From contig RQOL01000876.1 in NCBI GenBank assembly GCA_013076295.1, forward strand, positions 3,100,001-3,164,000: a stretch of DNA of 64,000 nucleotides, in the 5' to 3' direction. The notes under the pieces are model-generated. The model saw only the letters and a list, made by a program, of their open reading frames with translations. It had not been told where the DNA came from and did no database searches. The DNA comes from Sanderia malayensis. Taxonomy: Eukaryota; Cnidaria; Scyphozoa; Semaeostomeae; Pelagiidae. Below, piece after piece: positions 14,000 through 25,500 of this stretch (within the stretch, counting starts at the first letter, position 1; each line of letters starts with the position of its first letter). The position numbers were made by a program, and so were the translations under genes.

Positions 14000-16900
14000 T
14001 CACATCCCGGCTAAGTCAGCAGGGTGAGGTTTTGTGACACGTTCCCGAGAATCATCATAATCATAATCATCACCAACCAACATGTTAACTGACGAATCAA
14101 ACGTTCTAAATCCATGTAAAGTGCTATCACTTCTTGCCCTTTCAAGACTGACATTCCTGGATCTTAATAAATCACTGGCCAGCAGTTTCTTACCATCAAT
14201 CGATCTCCTTTGATTATCACCCAAAATATCTCGATACACAAATGGTTCCGTGTCGCTTTTCGCATTTTCTAATTGATATTGTAATGTCATAATTTGTTGT
14301 TCTGCTTCTGTGACTTCATTTCTCATTAACTGCACCTCGTGTTTATCTGACAAATGCTGTTCCTTTAGCATTGCATTCTCCATTCTCAGCTTATTCAAAT
14401 GCTCCTGCATCGTCTTGTTTTCTGTCGAGTTTCTTGCACATTCTTCTTGATAGAATCTCAACATTCCCTCGCCATCACCTTCATCCGTATTCAATGAACT
14501 ACCTAATCCATCCTTTGCTCTCTTCTTACTAATAATCTCCTGCAATACACTTATCTTTCCCTTCAATGAATGAATCTTTGTCTGCAGTAGTTGATTTTCT
14601 TCGCGACTCGACTTCAATTGATTCATAACACGATGGATCCTAGCATCTGATAATTTCTGCTTTTCACCCAGCTCCTTTATCGTACCCTTCATGATCTCAT
14701 CCAAGTTAGTCCCCTTTTTCACCTTCTCGATCTCTGCTATCAAATGGCAATGTGCCTCATTTAATTTCAACTCCAGTTTCAAACATTGTTTAATCTTCTC
14801 CTCCAATATCGACTTGTTTTTCAAATTTATAAACTGCAATTCTGATTTCTTCATCTCAAGATCACGGTGTTTTTTCTCTGTCTCTAAATCCGACTGATTA
14901 ATCAAATCAGCAATCTGGTTCTTCAATCGATGATTTTCTTCAATTAGTCTTTTGTTTCTGATCAGCATCAACTTGCGCTCTTTCACTCCAGTTTCAAAAT
15001 CAGCAGAGAAATTCACCTAAATAGATCAATAATTTCAATCAAAACAAGCAATTGACTGACAATCTTCTATTTTCACGTTATAAATTCATAACTACTAACA
15101 TGGTAGACTTCATCTTGAAGTTAAACGCGTATCACAAGCCATGCCCTTCTCATTGCGGTGCCAATACCCTCCACTTTTTGGCATAATCCTACGTCACTAC
15201 ATGCATACATATAACACATTGCATTGCATATTACATCAATACAAAAAGCGTACCAATCGTACATACCTTTTTAGGAAAATTCTCCAGAGCAGTGTCTTTT
15301 AAATTCGTTTTTTTCTTTCGAAGTAAATTCAATGAATCTTCCTGCAGCTGAGAACTAGGTTCGATACATCGATCCTTTCTTTTTCTTAAAGCATCATCTT
15401 CCGATTCTAAATCTTCTTTCTTTGCTTCGCAATCATCCCCAAAGCTCGTCGACACCGCTTCACTAAACTTGACGTCTTTAACCTCTTGTACATCTTCTTT
15501 GATTTCCTCCAAACTTGAGGAGTTATTCCCGGCGTGGTGAAATGCTCCTAAAATTATAAGCCGGTCAATTTAGGACACAAGCTTCTACTCTGAAACAAGA
15601 AAGATCAAAAGATACTCTATTCCTCCCACCTTTGTCAACTTCATCTCCACCATTAACAGTATCAATACTAATTACGATTTCTGGCACATTTGTTCGAGCA
15701 TGGTGCTCTGTCTTTTTGTTGTTCTCATTTCGATGGACTTCCTCGATTGACTTTGATGCAGTTTCAAGCTCTATGTACAAAAACGCACCGATTAAAGATA
15801 AATAACAGAAAATAAATAAAAGCAATTCATATGAAAGAGACCGATACTAGTCATCTGTGACTCTGAGTTTCGCGTTGGAGCAATCGCCAGATAGACAATA
15901 CATAAAGGTAGATTCATGTGGAAACGCTTACCTGTTGAATCAGACTTTGAATTTATTTTTCGTGCAACTGCTTCAATAATAATCTTTGTCATTCTATCAG
16001 AATACAAAAATATTAGATGAAATAAAATTCAGTTGCAAAGAAGCGAATCATAGCGTTCAGCAGAGACCACACCCGTTCCAGACGCATGACAAGTAACAAC
16101 GTAACAATGTAACAATGTAACAACGTAATCAGCGTGTGAAGAAACTTTTCAAGTTCATTTAATTTTCTTACGATTCTGATTGGTTTTGTCTCGAATGATC
16201 AACAGCTGTGTGGTTATAATTGTCTTTAATCGCCGAATCAGCCCCACATCCAATCAACAAATGAACCATTTTGGGTGTCCCTTCGCAAGCGGCCGCCATC
16301 AACGGAGTCCTGAGAAAGACAGAATGGTAAAACATAGAATGGTTTTAGCGACATGCTGCTAAAATCTACTCAAGTATTAAGAAAATCTCTAATAACCAAG
16401 CTATTGATGCAGATACCTCCCAAGAGAATCTATCGAATTGATATCAGCTCCACGGTCTATCAATATTGTGGCAATTTCCAGAAACCCAAATGCTGCAGCA
16501 ACATGTAATGGAGTGAAACCCATCTGCAAAGAAACCGAGCAATCCTCCATCAACAAAAATAGTGATATAACTGAGTATCAAAGCTCTCTTCTATTCAGAA
16601 AACAACATAAATTAACCAACTCTGATTACGATTCCTTGATTACCTTATCCTTGATGTTAAGGTTGCCATTAGAATTGCTAATCAGGGTGACAATGTCAGT
16701 TTTCCTATTCACAGTTGCGATGTGTAAAGGTGTTGACATATGGTTGTCCCACGTGTCTATAACAGCTTTGTGTTCCAATAGGGCCTGGACACCGCCTGGT
16801 GAAAAAACCTCCACTGCTTTAAAGAGAGCAGTTTTGCCTTCATCGTCTGTCTTCTCGACATCAATCGTGAGTCCGCATTGTAACAATATATGTAACATTC

Positions 16901-17406
16901 TTTCGTCACCAATAGATGCAGCATAGTGTAATGCTGTTCTGAAATGATACAAACCACAATGAGAAGTTTGTTTTACATAAAGATTCAATTAGCAGATTGC
17001 TATTGCAAATCTAGTCTATATAAATTATTAATGATCGGCTTTTATAGACAAACAAATTATTTGTCTTGGTGTAAAAAAACAGCAGGATGACACCAAAGAA
17101 GGAAACAAAAAGACAGCAAGATAATCATGGGACTCAAGGAGACAAACGTCTGAGCCCCTTCTAAGCGAGCATAACACGGTGAAAACTACAAATTAAACCA
17201 ATTAAATATTCCTACCTTCCACGTTTATCTGTTTCATTTATATTTGAAACCTTTTTGGCAATAAATCCTTTGAGCTTGGACGTGCTTGCCTCGCTTAAAA
17301 CTAAAATGTGCAGTTTAGGAAGATCAGAAGCATCAATATTTTCATAACTGCAATCGTGCTTTCGTTTTTTGTGCTTCCCGCCTTTTATCGCGTGCCAAAA
17401 TGGCAT
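14000..17406 (-). CDS. Ankyrin-repeat plus coiled-coil protein (ANKRD26-like)
   Basis: Exon 1 (about 17219-17406) starts MPFWHAIKGGKHKKRKH, followed by exons carrying ankyrin repeats: TALHYAASIGDERMLHIL, GKTALFKAVEVFSPGGVQAL, STPLHIATVNRKTDIVTL, GFTPLHVAAAFGFLEIA and TPLMAAACEGTPKMVHLL (16160-16940). Acidic, low-complexity linkers follow (15231-16000). The last exon (14000-15014) is a 338-residue heptad-rich coiled coil, from about LIRNKRLIEENHRLKNQIAD to YQLENAKS, ending DLAGM. Five ankyrin repeats followed by a long coiled coil is the ANKRD26/CCDC144/POTE architecture. ANKRD26 sits at centriole distal appendages. Assignment is by architecture; orthology is not proven. A consensus RFX X-box lies 190 bp upstream. 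Confidence 0.75.
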
Positions 17407-17902
17407 TGTTCCATGTGCAGCCGAGCGTAGACAAATTCCAAGATTTCACTGGAAAAACGAGAGGCTAAAGAAGCCTGTAGTTATCTAATTAAATAAATAA
17501 ATAAACGAAAAAACCAAATTCGTATTGCATGCATTTTGCAAATTTTGCACAGTCCATAAACACAATTTGATTCATCACTTTAAAATGGTACCTGTGTTTC
17601 TATAGCAACAAAATGAATGGCGAGCAAGTGCAAGATTAATCCAATTCAACCAGCACGAAGCAAATGATAAAGTCGATCTCATCACGTGGGTACTACAACC
17701 CTTATACCTTCATTCATAAACATTGAAAAATTACTTTAAAAAAACAACAGAAGGAAATGGTTATATGTAATTGCTATTAAATTGTTTATAAATAAGTGTT
17801 TGCGCAACAGGTTATTTCTGATAACCTTATTATCCCCATATGGGTATACCACCCTAAAATGACACGCAATGAAAGGTTGCATGCCTGCAACTGTAGTAGA
17901 AG
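17407..17902. other. Intergenic region
   Basis: This is the promoter side of the ANKRD26-like gene, with the X-box at 17596, and the 3' flank of SLC9A8. I see nothing else of note. Confidence 0.6.
17596..17609. promoter_or_regulatory. X-box (RFX site) upstream of the ANKRD26-like gene
   Basis: GTTTCTATAGCAAC fits every position of the ciliary X-box consensus RYYNYYATRRNRAC. It lies 190 bp upstream of the start codon at 17406. RFX factors drive ciliary and centriolar genes through such sites within a few hundred bp of the start. That function is inferred from motif and gene type. Confidence 0.6.
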
Positions 17903-20900
17903 TTAGAATTCACTTTCCCTGAACTGAATATTAATCTCATCGTCTGATTCTACTTTAGTTCTTACTTCGTGATACCAGTGTGACGTCAGACGTTGCATTT
18001 CTTCGTGCGCCTCTCTCCAATCCTGAACAAGAAAAAAAACATGCAAAAAACTTCTGTTGTTGTTGTTGTTGTTGTTTGAAAACGAGGTTCGTGCGTAATA
18101 CGTGAAGTAGATAAAGCACGTCAGGATACACTACATTCTGTAACATTTATTTATTGTATCTCAATGTGAATTGAAACTCCGTGGACATTACCATCCATGG
18201 ACATTGCCATCCATGGACATTGCCATCCATGGACATTGCCACCCATGGACCTCAATTTGAAATACAAGGCTAGTTTAGAAAGAAACCTACGTACCTGTCG
18301 AGTCATTTTCCTTGAAAAGAATGGCAGAAAATATCGAACATCGAGACGAACAAATCCTTTTAATCGCGACCTTAATGTTCCTCTATATTCATCATCAGTT
18401 AGTTGATCTGCATCTAAAGTAGTGCCCTGATAAACGAGAACATATCTAATCAGTACAGTACAACAATTTACACTTGAATGATATTGTTGTGATATTGATG
18501 ATATTGTCATAATTGAAGATGAATCAAAGATCTTACCTCCGCTTGGGTTTTACTCAATGTCAACTGCGAACCAGAATCTTCAGTTGTTGCTCGTAAAAAC
18601 TAACAACACAGACAGATATAAGATCAGATATCTGGACGCTTTTGAAGTTCAAAAGGTCGGAAGCAAAAAGTAGCTGAGTGTAATTGCAATACAGGTAATA
18701 TGTGTCTTATCTTACCTTCAGTACAGGTAATGTAGATCCACCGAGAAATAGAACAGTGAATAGAACAATGATCAATGTGGTGGTTATCAGGACATGTCTC
18801 TTATCGTCTTCAAATTGAAAATTAATCGACATGGCGAATGCAATGGCACCTCGAAGACCTGGAACGAGTCAACATTTTAACCCATCAGCATCCGAGAAAT
18901 TCTTCATTAAAGAATTAAACAAAAATGCGAGTGAACAGGGGTGTAGTGACGTAACCTACCACTAAACCACATGACAAACTGATTTTTCTTGCTAATTTTT
19001 GTTTCACGGAAAAAATTCAAAATAAATGACAACGGGAAGATATTCAAAGCTCTTCCAATTAGAATCATCACCTAAAACAAAAGAATATAATCTAAATATA
19101 CGAGCATGTAACCCGTATAATGGTTTAATACACATTGAGTAATAGAAGTAATTGGTCGAATTTCAGGGGGTCGCATTGGACAGACAATGAAATAAAGCCG
19201 TATTTACAATGCTCCATATCACAAAAGCTAGTTCAAGCCTGTGTTTAAAGCTGAAGATCGCCATTCCAAGATAGGCAAACACTAGTAGCTCTGAAGAAAG
19301 AAAAACAGAAGAGAATCGTGTTAAAAAAGCAGTAACATACCAAAAAATGCTAAGTTTTTATGGTCAACATTCAGAGACGAATGCCAGAGCAATATGAGCA
19401 ATAGCAATATGAACTTTAGGGAAAGACGATCGAAAGAGATTAAATTGAGTTGAATGCTCTGCCACTTACCAGCAACGAACGCAGTTGTACGAAACAATTG
19501 CTGCACAGTTATCTGTGTCACTGGTGATAGATTGAAATGAGCGTAGTGTGACATCACAATGCCACAGAACAATATAGCCATGATACCTGGAGGATAACGA
19601 GAAGAAATTACCGTCAAATCCCGATAACTCGAGCCCGCGATAACTTGAACCAATTTCTATTCCCCATGAAAGCTTTGCCAGTACTTTTTAACTCTTTATT
19701 ACTCAAACATTGGTTAACTCTACCATTTCGGTAACCTGGAGGTTCAAGTCATTGGGATTTTCCTGTATGCAAAAATGCAAAGTACGTAGAGGAAAAACAC
19801 TTGTATCATAAAGCATTTCATAGCATAGATTCAACGATAGTACTTCAAGATAGTCTAAGCAGGACTTTGCAAAGTGCATTAGGATTTGTATGCTGATAAG
19901 CTTCCTACCTGACAACTCAAGGCCTTCAGCTAATCCATAAGGAGCATAGGAGAAAACGAGCATCATTCCAAGTTCAAGAGATGGATGCTGACGTAATTCC
20001 ACATATTTCAATATTTAAAAATAGTCAAGAAATCAAACAATCTTAAACAGAGAGAGAGTGCTTGTGTGTGAATTTCATTGTGTAACAGATGGAAACGGCA
20101 TGGAAGATAGACCATACACTCCTATCTATGAAAAGTCAACTCCCGTCTATATCTGTGGGTTGGGTTAGGGGGGTGAGGTGAGCTGCGCAATTGCGTGATT
20201 ACGAAGTTACGTGAACAAATGAAAAGGATATCAAAGCGCACATGAGCGCGAATGCAACACCGATGGCAGCAGATGCTGTGAATATCAAAACGAATGAGCC
20301 AAACGACTTCAAAACAGAATCAGAATGAGCAAGAATGGCCCTGCAAAACAATACAAATAACAATTGGCCAATCACCGACGAAATAGAATACACAGAGCGA
20401 TGAATTTAATTGAATTGAATGGCGAACGACACGGAGGCATGAATTGAACTGAATTGAATTGAGAGGCGAAAGATTTACTTCGTCAAGACAATGGAGACTG
20501 CATCATTGAGAATGCTTTCTCCGAACACCAACATGTTTAAAGTTGGATCTACATTCAATGCATGAAAGATTGCCAGGGTGGCAACAGGATCAACGGCTGA
20601 TATCATTGAACCAAATGCAAAACTGAAAAAGGCAAATATTCTGTTACAAAATTTACCATTTGTAAGGCAAGGTAAAAAGACATAAGATAGCAATAAGAGA
20701 TAAGAGAGCAACAATAACAATAGGTTAATCAAAAAAGTACTTGCCTTTCCACCATGCTGAGTTGAAATGCCACTCCAGCCTGTTAAAGATGAAAGTAGCT
20801 CATTTATAAACATCGATAGCATTATATTCTTATTCTTAATAAGAATATAATAACGATCACTTACCCTTCCAAGTAAATATACACCACCTCCAACCGTTAT

Positions 20901-22097
20901 TGCAGATATCACAGTTCCAAATATGGCAAAGACCAAGATTGATCCAATGTTAGCAAAAAAATTTCCCTGTAACAATAATCAGCCAATCAAATCCATGCAA
21001 ATCAGATGCTGAAAAGATTATGCGTAATGCAGTTGAATCTTTTGGTTTTACCTTGTGTAAATTATAGCCAGACTCAAATATGATTGGCGGAAGTAAAATG
21101 AGGAAAAACGTAGTTGGATGAAAGGCCTCTTCTTTCTAGAAAAAAGAAAGCAAGAATAATAACAAGAGAAGCATATTTGCATATGTTAACTAAGTAATGA
21201 TGCAACTACAACCTAATGCTATTATCACATAACTTGTGTCGTTATAAGAACTGCAATGATTGTAATTCCAGATATGGATTGAATGAAGATGATTTTGAAT
21301 TAAATTACCTGCCAGTTTGCCACATGGTGATTCTGCAGGACTTTGATGATCAGCCCGACAACTGCTCCCAAAAAAACAACACAAACGCTTTCAGGTAGAT
21401 ATGCAAACTTCGATTTGATCAGTACATGCGTGCCAAGAATGCAGATGGCTACAATAGAAGAAATAATAAAAGATTTAGTTTCAATTAGGCAAAACATCTG
21501 TCAAAGAGGAAAGTTGTGATGTTTAGCTACATGAATATCATAGAATGATCTTTTTGATTGAATAAAAATAAAACAATAAAAAACTCACCAATGATGAGAA
21601 GAATGAAAAATATTGTCATTGAACTTGCTTGTTCTTGTTCTTCTGACTCATGTTGTGGATAGGGCGATTCTGTTGTTTTTGTTAGCGGCTTTTCCTTCGT
21701 TGTAGGCAGTCCTGTCGTCATATTCTGAGTGAAATTTTTATTGACAAGTCTGGAGAAAAAAATGCAACTGAAGCAGCAAACACAGTCACAGATTGAGCAG
21801 AGCTCTAAGCAGCAATTAAAGACATTTGAAGAAAAGGGGTGTAACTCAGGTGCCCTTACAAAAGGCGTACATCGAAATTCAAATAGTAATGAACTACACT
21901 GATCAAGGTTCATCCATAATTAACCTCTCAAAACAATTATTATTTCAAATGAAAACAATGTTTTTAGATACTTACGACGAGTTAGTAACAGGCAACGAAG
22001 TAGCCTGGATGCCATTCTCCTCTGCAAATACCCTCGGGATTTCAAAACAGCTCAGGAAAAGGCAAAATATGCTGATATTCCAAAACAAAACTTTCAT
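17903..22097 (-). CDS. SLC9A8: Na+/H+ exchanger 8
   Basis: This is an electroneutral Na+(K+)/H+ antiporter of the Golgi/endosome and apical membrane. Sixteen exons assemble. E1 (21976-22097) encodes a cleavable-looking signal peptide, [20 protein letters not shown]2 has [11 protein letters not shown], then come the membrane helices. [19 protein letters not shown] (E4) is the amiloride-region helix. [20 protein letters not shown] and [15 protein letters not shown] (E7) carry the ND/ED ion-binding region, and [14 protein letters not shown] (E12/13) the conserved Arg helix. The NHE8-type tail [23 protein letters not shown] comes next, then a last exon ending NIQFRESEF. Exon borders: E3 21309-21448, E5 20865-20966, E7 20479-20622, E9 19909-20014, E10 19470-19586, E13 18716-18858. 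Two introns are non-canonical and listed separately. Confidence 0.95.
18183..18250. repeat. 16-bp tandem repeat, four copies
   Basis: Units of GGACATTGCCATCCAT start at 18183, 18199, 18215 and 18231, with a partial at 18247. The junctions form CCATGG palindromes. It lies in the last intron of SLC9A8 and spans open frames on both strands only by chance. Confidence 0.9.
20015..20231 (-). other. SLC9A8: Probable U12-type AT-AA intron in SLC9A8
   Basis: Read on the minus strand, exon 8 ends ...TGCGCTTTG, followed by ATATCCTTTT, the minor-spliceosome donor consensus. Near the far end is TTTCTTGAC, a U12 branch-site match with its A at 20025, ten bases before the junction. Exon 9 then starts ATATTGAAATATGTG. 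The join gives [21 protein letters not shown], which fits the NHE8 family sequence. No AG is present between the in-frame stop and the coding block, so a normal GT-AG intron would not restore the frame. The terminal dinucleotides read AT-AA; a two-base slide would give AT-AT. Confidence 0.8.
20623..20744 (-). other. SLC9A8: GC-AG intron in SLC9A8
   Basis: Exon 6 (35 nt, LSMVES) ends GGAAAG followed by GCAAGTAC, the strong GC-AG donor context. The acceptor is CAG before TTTTGCATTTGG. The join gives [12 protein letters not shown] in frame, as in NHE8. No GT donor at this point keeps the frame. Confidence 0.85.
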
Positions 22098-22576
22098 TCT
22101 GCAAATGATGATAAACTGCCTTTCTGGTGTCAGGCGGAGCGGCCTAACTGTTAGCTAGTTAATGTTTTGTCGCTATAATAATAACCATCATCAATAAAAA
22201 TTGAAAATGTATATCAAATAACATGAATACTTGGACTGCTTGTCTTATGGAGCTAAAAACTTGACTTTTCACCTTAAAAAGTGTGGAAACATTTATAATT
22301 TTTAATAATTTTTCTACAATTCTTCCTCTCTTCAAATACTTCGTGTGACGCGAGACGTGGCAACAAAGAAGGTAGTATGACGTCATTGTTATTTAAACCA
22401 GATGTTGCGCTTCATAACTTTGGCATTCAGCTTATCATAACAAAACTAACAGCCCTTAATGCACTAATCAATAAAACCACTTAATTATATCATTTAGTAT
22501 TTACAAAATGTAAAAAATTACTCTATAATCGCCTATTGTGACTGTTACCACTGTCACATTTAACAATTTATAATTG
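22098..22576. other. Intergenic region, SLC9A8 promoter side
   Basis: This is the space between the SLC9A8 start and the MTBP stop. It holds a perfect CRE at 22378-22385 and no coding signal. Confidence 0.6.
22378..22385. promoter_or_regulatory. Palindromic CRE upstream of SLC9A8
   Basis: A full TGACGTCA lies 281 bp upstream of the SLC9A8 start codon. It is a candidate CREB/ATF site by sequence and position only. Confidence 0.4.
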
Positions 22577-25500
22577 CTACAATTTACTTCGCATTTCAAA
22601 TTCAACGACCTAAAATAAAGAGTAAATAAATAAAATAAAAAATAAAATAAAATAATCAAAATATAAACAAATAAATAGACAAATCGACACATTTTATTCA
22701 CCTGTTGAACATTGCACTTAGCTATCCTCTTCATTTCAGCAACTAAACCTTCAGAAGTCTTCAAATCCTAAAACAGAACAAAACACATCTTAACTCTTTG
22801 ATAAGAATTTGTAATATGCACCACAGTCCTGTCTGCCAAAAATTAGATACTTAATTTAAGTGCATGATAACAATGGCAAACCTTTAAAAAACTTTTACAT
22901 AAACCAAAAAGTCTGTTAACACAATTGTTGAAGTTCTTATTATCTCTACTGACACGACCATATTTTTCTACTGTTGCCTCGACAATTATTTTTAGTTTCT
23001 GAAAAACAAAAAGGACAAATGTATGTATATGTCACTGGTAATGGTCAAGGCACAAGGTAAAATAATTTTGATATGATTTTAACAAATCTACTAACCCTTT
23101 TATGTCTTTGCGATCTGGTTTCATTTTGCTTCCCTTTTGTTTTTGTATTATCAATTTCTTTTTTCTTAAAATCTTCAAAGATAAAGCAATGTAAAGCATT
23201 GAATAACAGTTAGAAACATTCAACAATGCATTATAACAATAATAATCATATCTACTCCGCTCACATTCATCCTTGCTTCCCTGTGATAATGACTTGATTC
23301 GTTTCCTATCCTTTTTATTATCATCATTAATATCACAGCTTGAAGATTCTTTCCGTTTGATTGCTTTACGATCTTTCTTAATCATTCCCGGTGGATCATT
23401 TTTAAACTGTTTCGAGTTTCTTGCATCGTCAGCCTTATTCTTCGGTTCATTCGCTGAATTGTGCCTCAGAAGGTGCGTCCACGTGCAAGAAGTACCATCC
23501 GATATAAAACGATTCTGTATCCGTGTCAATTTGGAATCCAGCTTCAATGCATTTTGAGAGTCGAGGCAATACCTACGAAAGCAAAGAACTGATATAATTT
23601 TCACTTCACTAACAGATTTAACTAATAGGTCTATAAAAGTAAGACTTGAGATTGAAATATAAAAAGCAAATGCATACTCAATCCCATGTGCAATGTAATT
23701 AACTGCTTCTTTAAATGGCAGGTTCTTCACAAAATCTAAATTTAACAAAAAACATTTGTCTCAAAAAATGCCTCGGCGAGTAGCATATGAAGGTTTGTAA
23801 TTGAATTAGCACATGAATTCCATCTGCCAACTTGAAGAAGTATACAAGACTCATTACATTGCGTCCCTGTGCCTCGCTCGGTTGTAGCCACTGATCTATG
23901 AGTCTTATAGATCATTGGTTGTAGCGAATTGCGAGCGATGAGTTCGAAGAGCAAAGACAAGCGACTTCATGTAATGAGTCTCGAAGTATACCTCCTTGTG
24001 GCTTCCTATTTAAATACATGCAACCGTAGAGTTATTTGGTGGTAATAAATTGTTGTAGAATAAAAATAATGATCATTTAAATAATTTCATAATGATTATT
24101 TCTGGTACCTTCGTTTGGAAGTTCTTTAAGAAGACGATCGGCCTTAAAAAAGAGAAAACCGGGATTAGGAACATACATATATTGCTGATTGTAAAATTAG
24201 AAATATAAACTAGAATCTTAAGGCAGATAGAATCAAACTTACAACGACAGTAATCGGTTTCAAATGTTCGGACAAAGGCTCTCCGGAATCTTTGAAAAGA
24301 TCAAGGACCTGTGAAACATTCTGAACAGCATCTAAAAATAAACACGGCCATAATATAAATTCTTCATTCTAGAAATAAGCATATTTGGATCAAAATAGGA
24401 AGTTTAAAATACCATTAATCGATGACTTAGCAGATACAGGCAAACCAGCCAGCTTCATATCTCCGGATTGTAGTCTTTTCAACGAGCTAGGAAAAGAATT
24501 AAAACAATAATTAAAAATATCAGAATCGTTACAAATAATACCATCCCTGTTGCATTCACTCGTGGCGTCATCTCCAAGCTCAAAGGTAATGCTAGCTGCT
24601 GTCTATTACAGAAAAGGTAAAAATTGGGCTGCAACTACCTTTGAGTAGAAGAACCACTCTCTTGATTTATCCAAGCGATCCTCTCGGGCCAATGTTGCGG
24701 ACTTGCAATCTCTAAAAGACGGAATCGAACCAGCCATACTCAAAAGCCCGATTCGTCAATTAACATGGATATCAAGAAAACTTAAGATGGAAAAAGAACA
24801 GCCGTTGGGCTTACCAAAGGAAGAAGGGCTGACGTCACGATTGTCTCGAATTTCCTCTGCATTCTGCAACTCAACAAAGTCCTCTTTCCTGGAGAAGACA
24901 CAAATAGATTGAGACGATTCAGTGTTATCATTATTGCAAATGGCGAGAAGAAGAATCGTAGCTATGTAACTCACTTGAAATTGTTTTTCAAATACATAAA
25001 ACTTGATGAGTTCTTCAGAAAGAAGCTAGCAGGAATAACTTCATCAGGGTTCATACCTATCCAAGCAAAGCATTATGGGATTATGCATTGATGAGCTGAC
25101 AAAACATGTAGCAGCAATATCAACACAGGAATATATATCATATTGTTGTACCTTTTAATTGATGTTTGATATTCTCCAGATACAATAACTGAGCATGTAC
25201 AAGATCTGCATTTGTCAACAAAGGAAACTTCCATTTCACATCAACTTTTTCCACTGAAATAAACGATAAAACAATGTATAATTGTTGCTTTGTTCAATTT
25301 GGTATAAAATAGTTGCTAATTAAGTACGCTTCAATCAAATGCCAACGCCTACCTTCTTCTTGACCATGTGAGCATTCGTATTTGAGATATTCATATGCCC
25401 CACGACCTGATAAACTTGACAAATCTTTCACAATATATACATCTAGCGAACCAAAATCGGTCGAACCTTTAATGACCATTATACATCGTTTATGGAGCTT

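Noticed and set aside
18197..18406. Frame across the CCATGG repeat
   Set aside because: It is produced by the 16-bp tandem repeat and lies antisense to SLC9A8.
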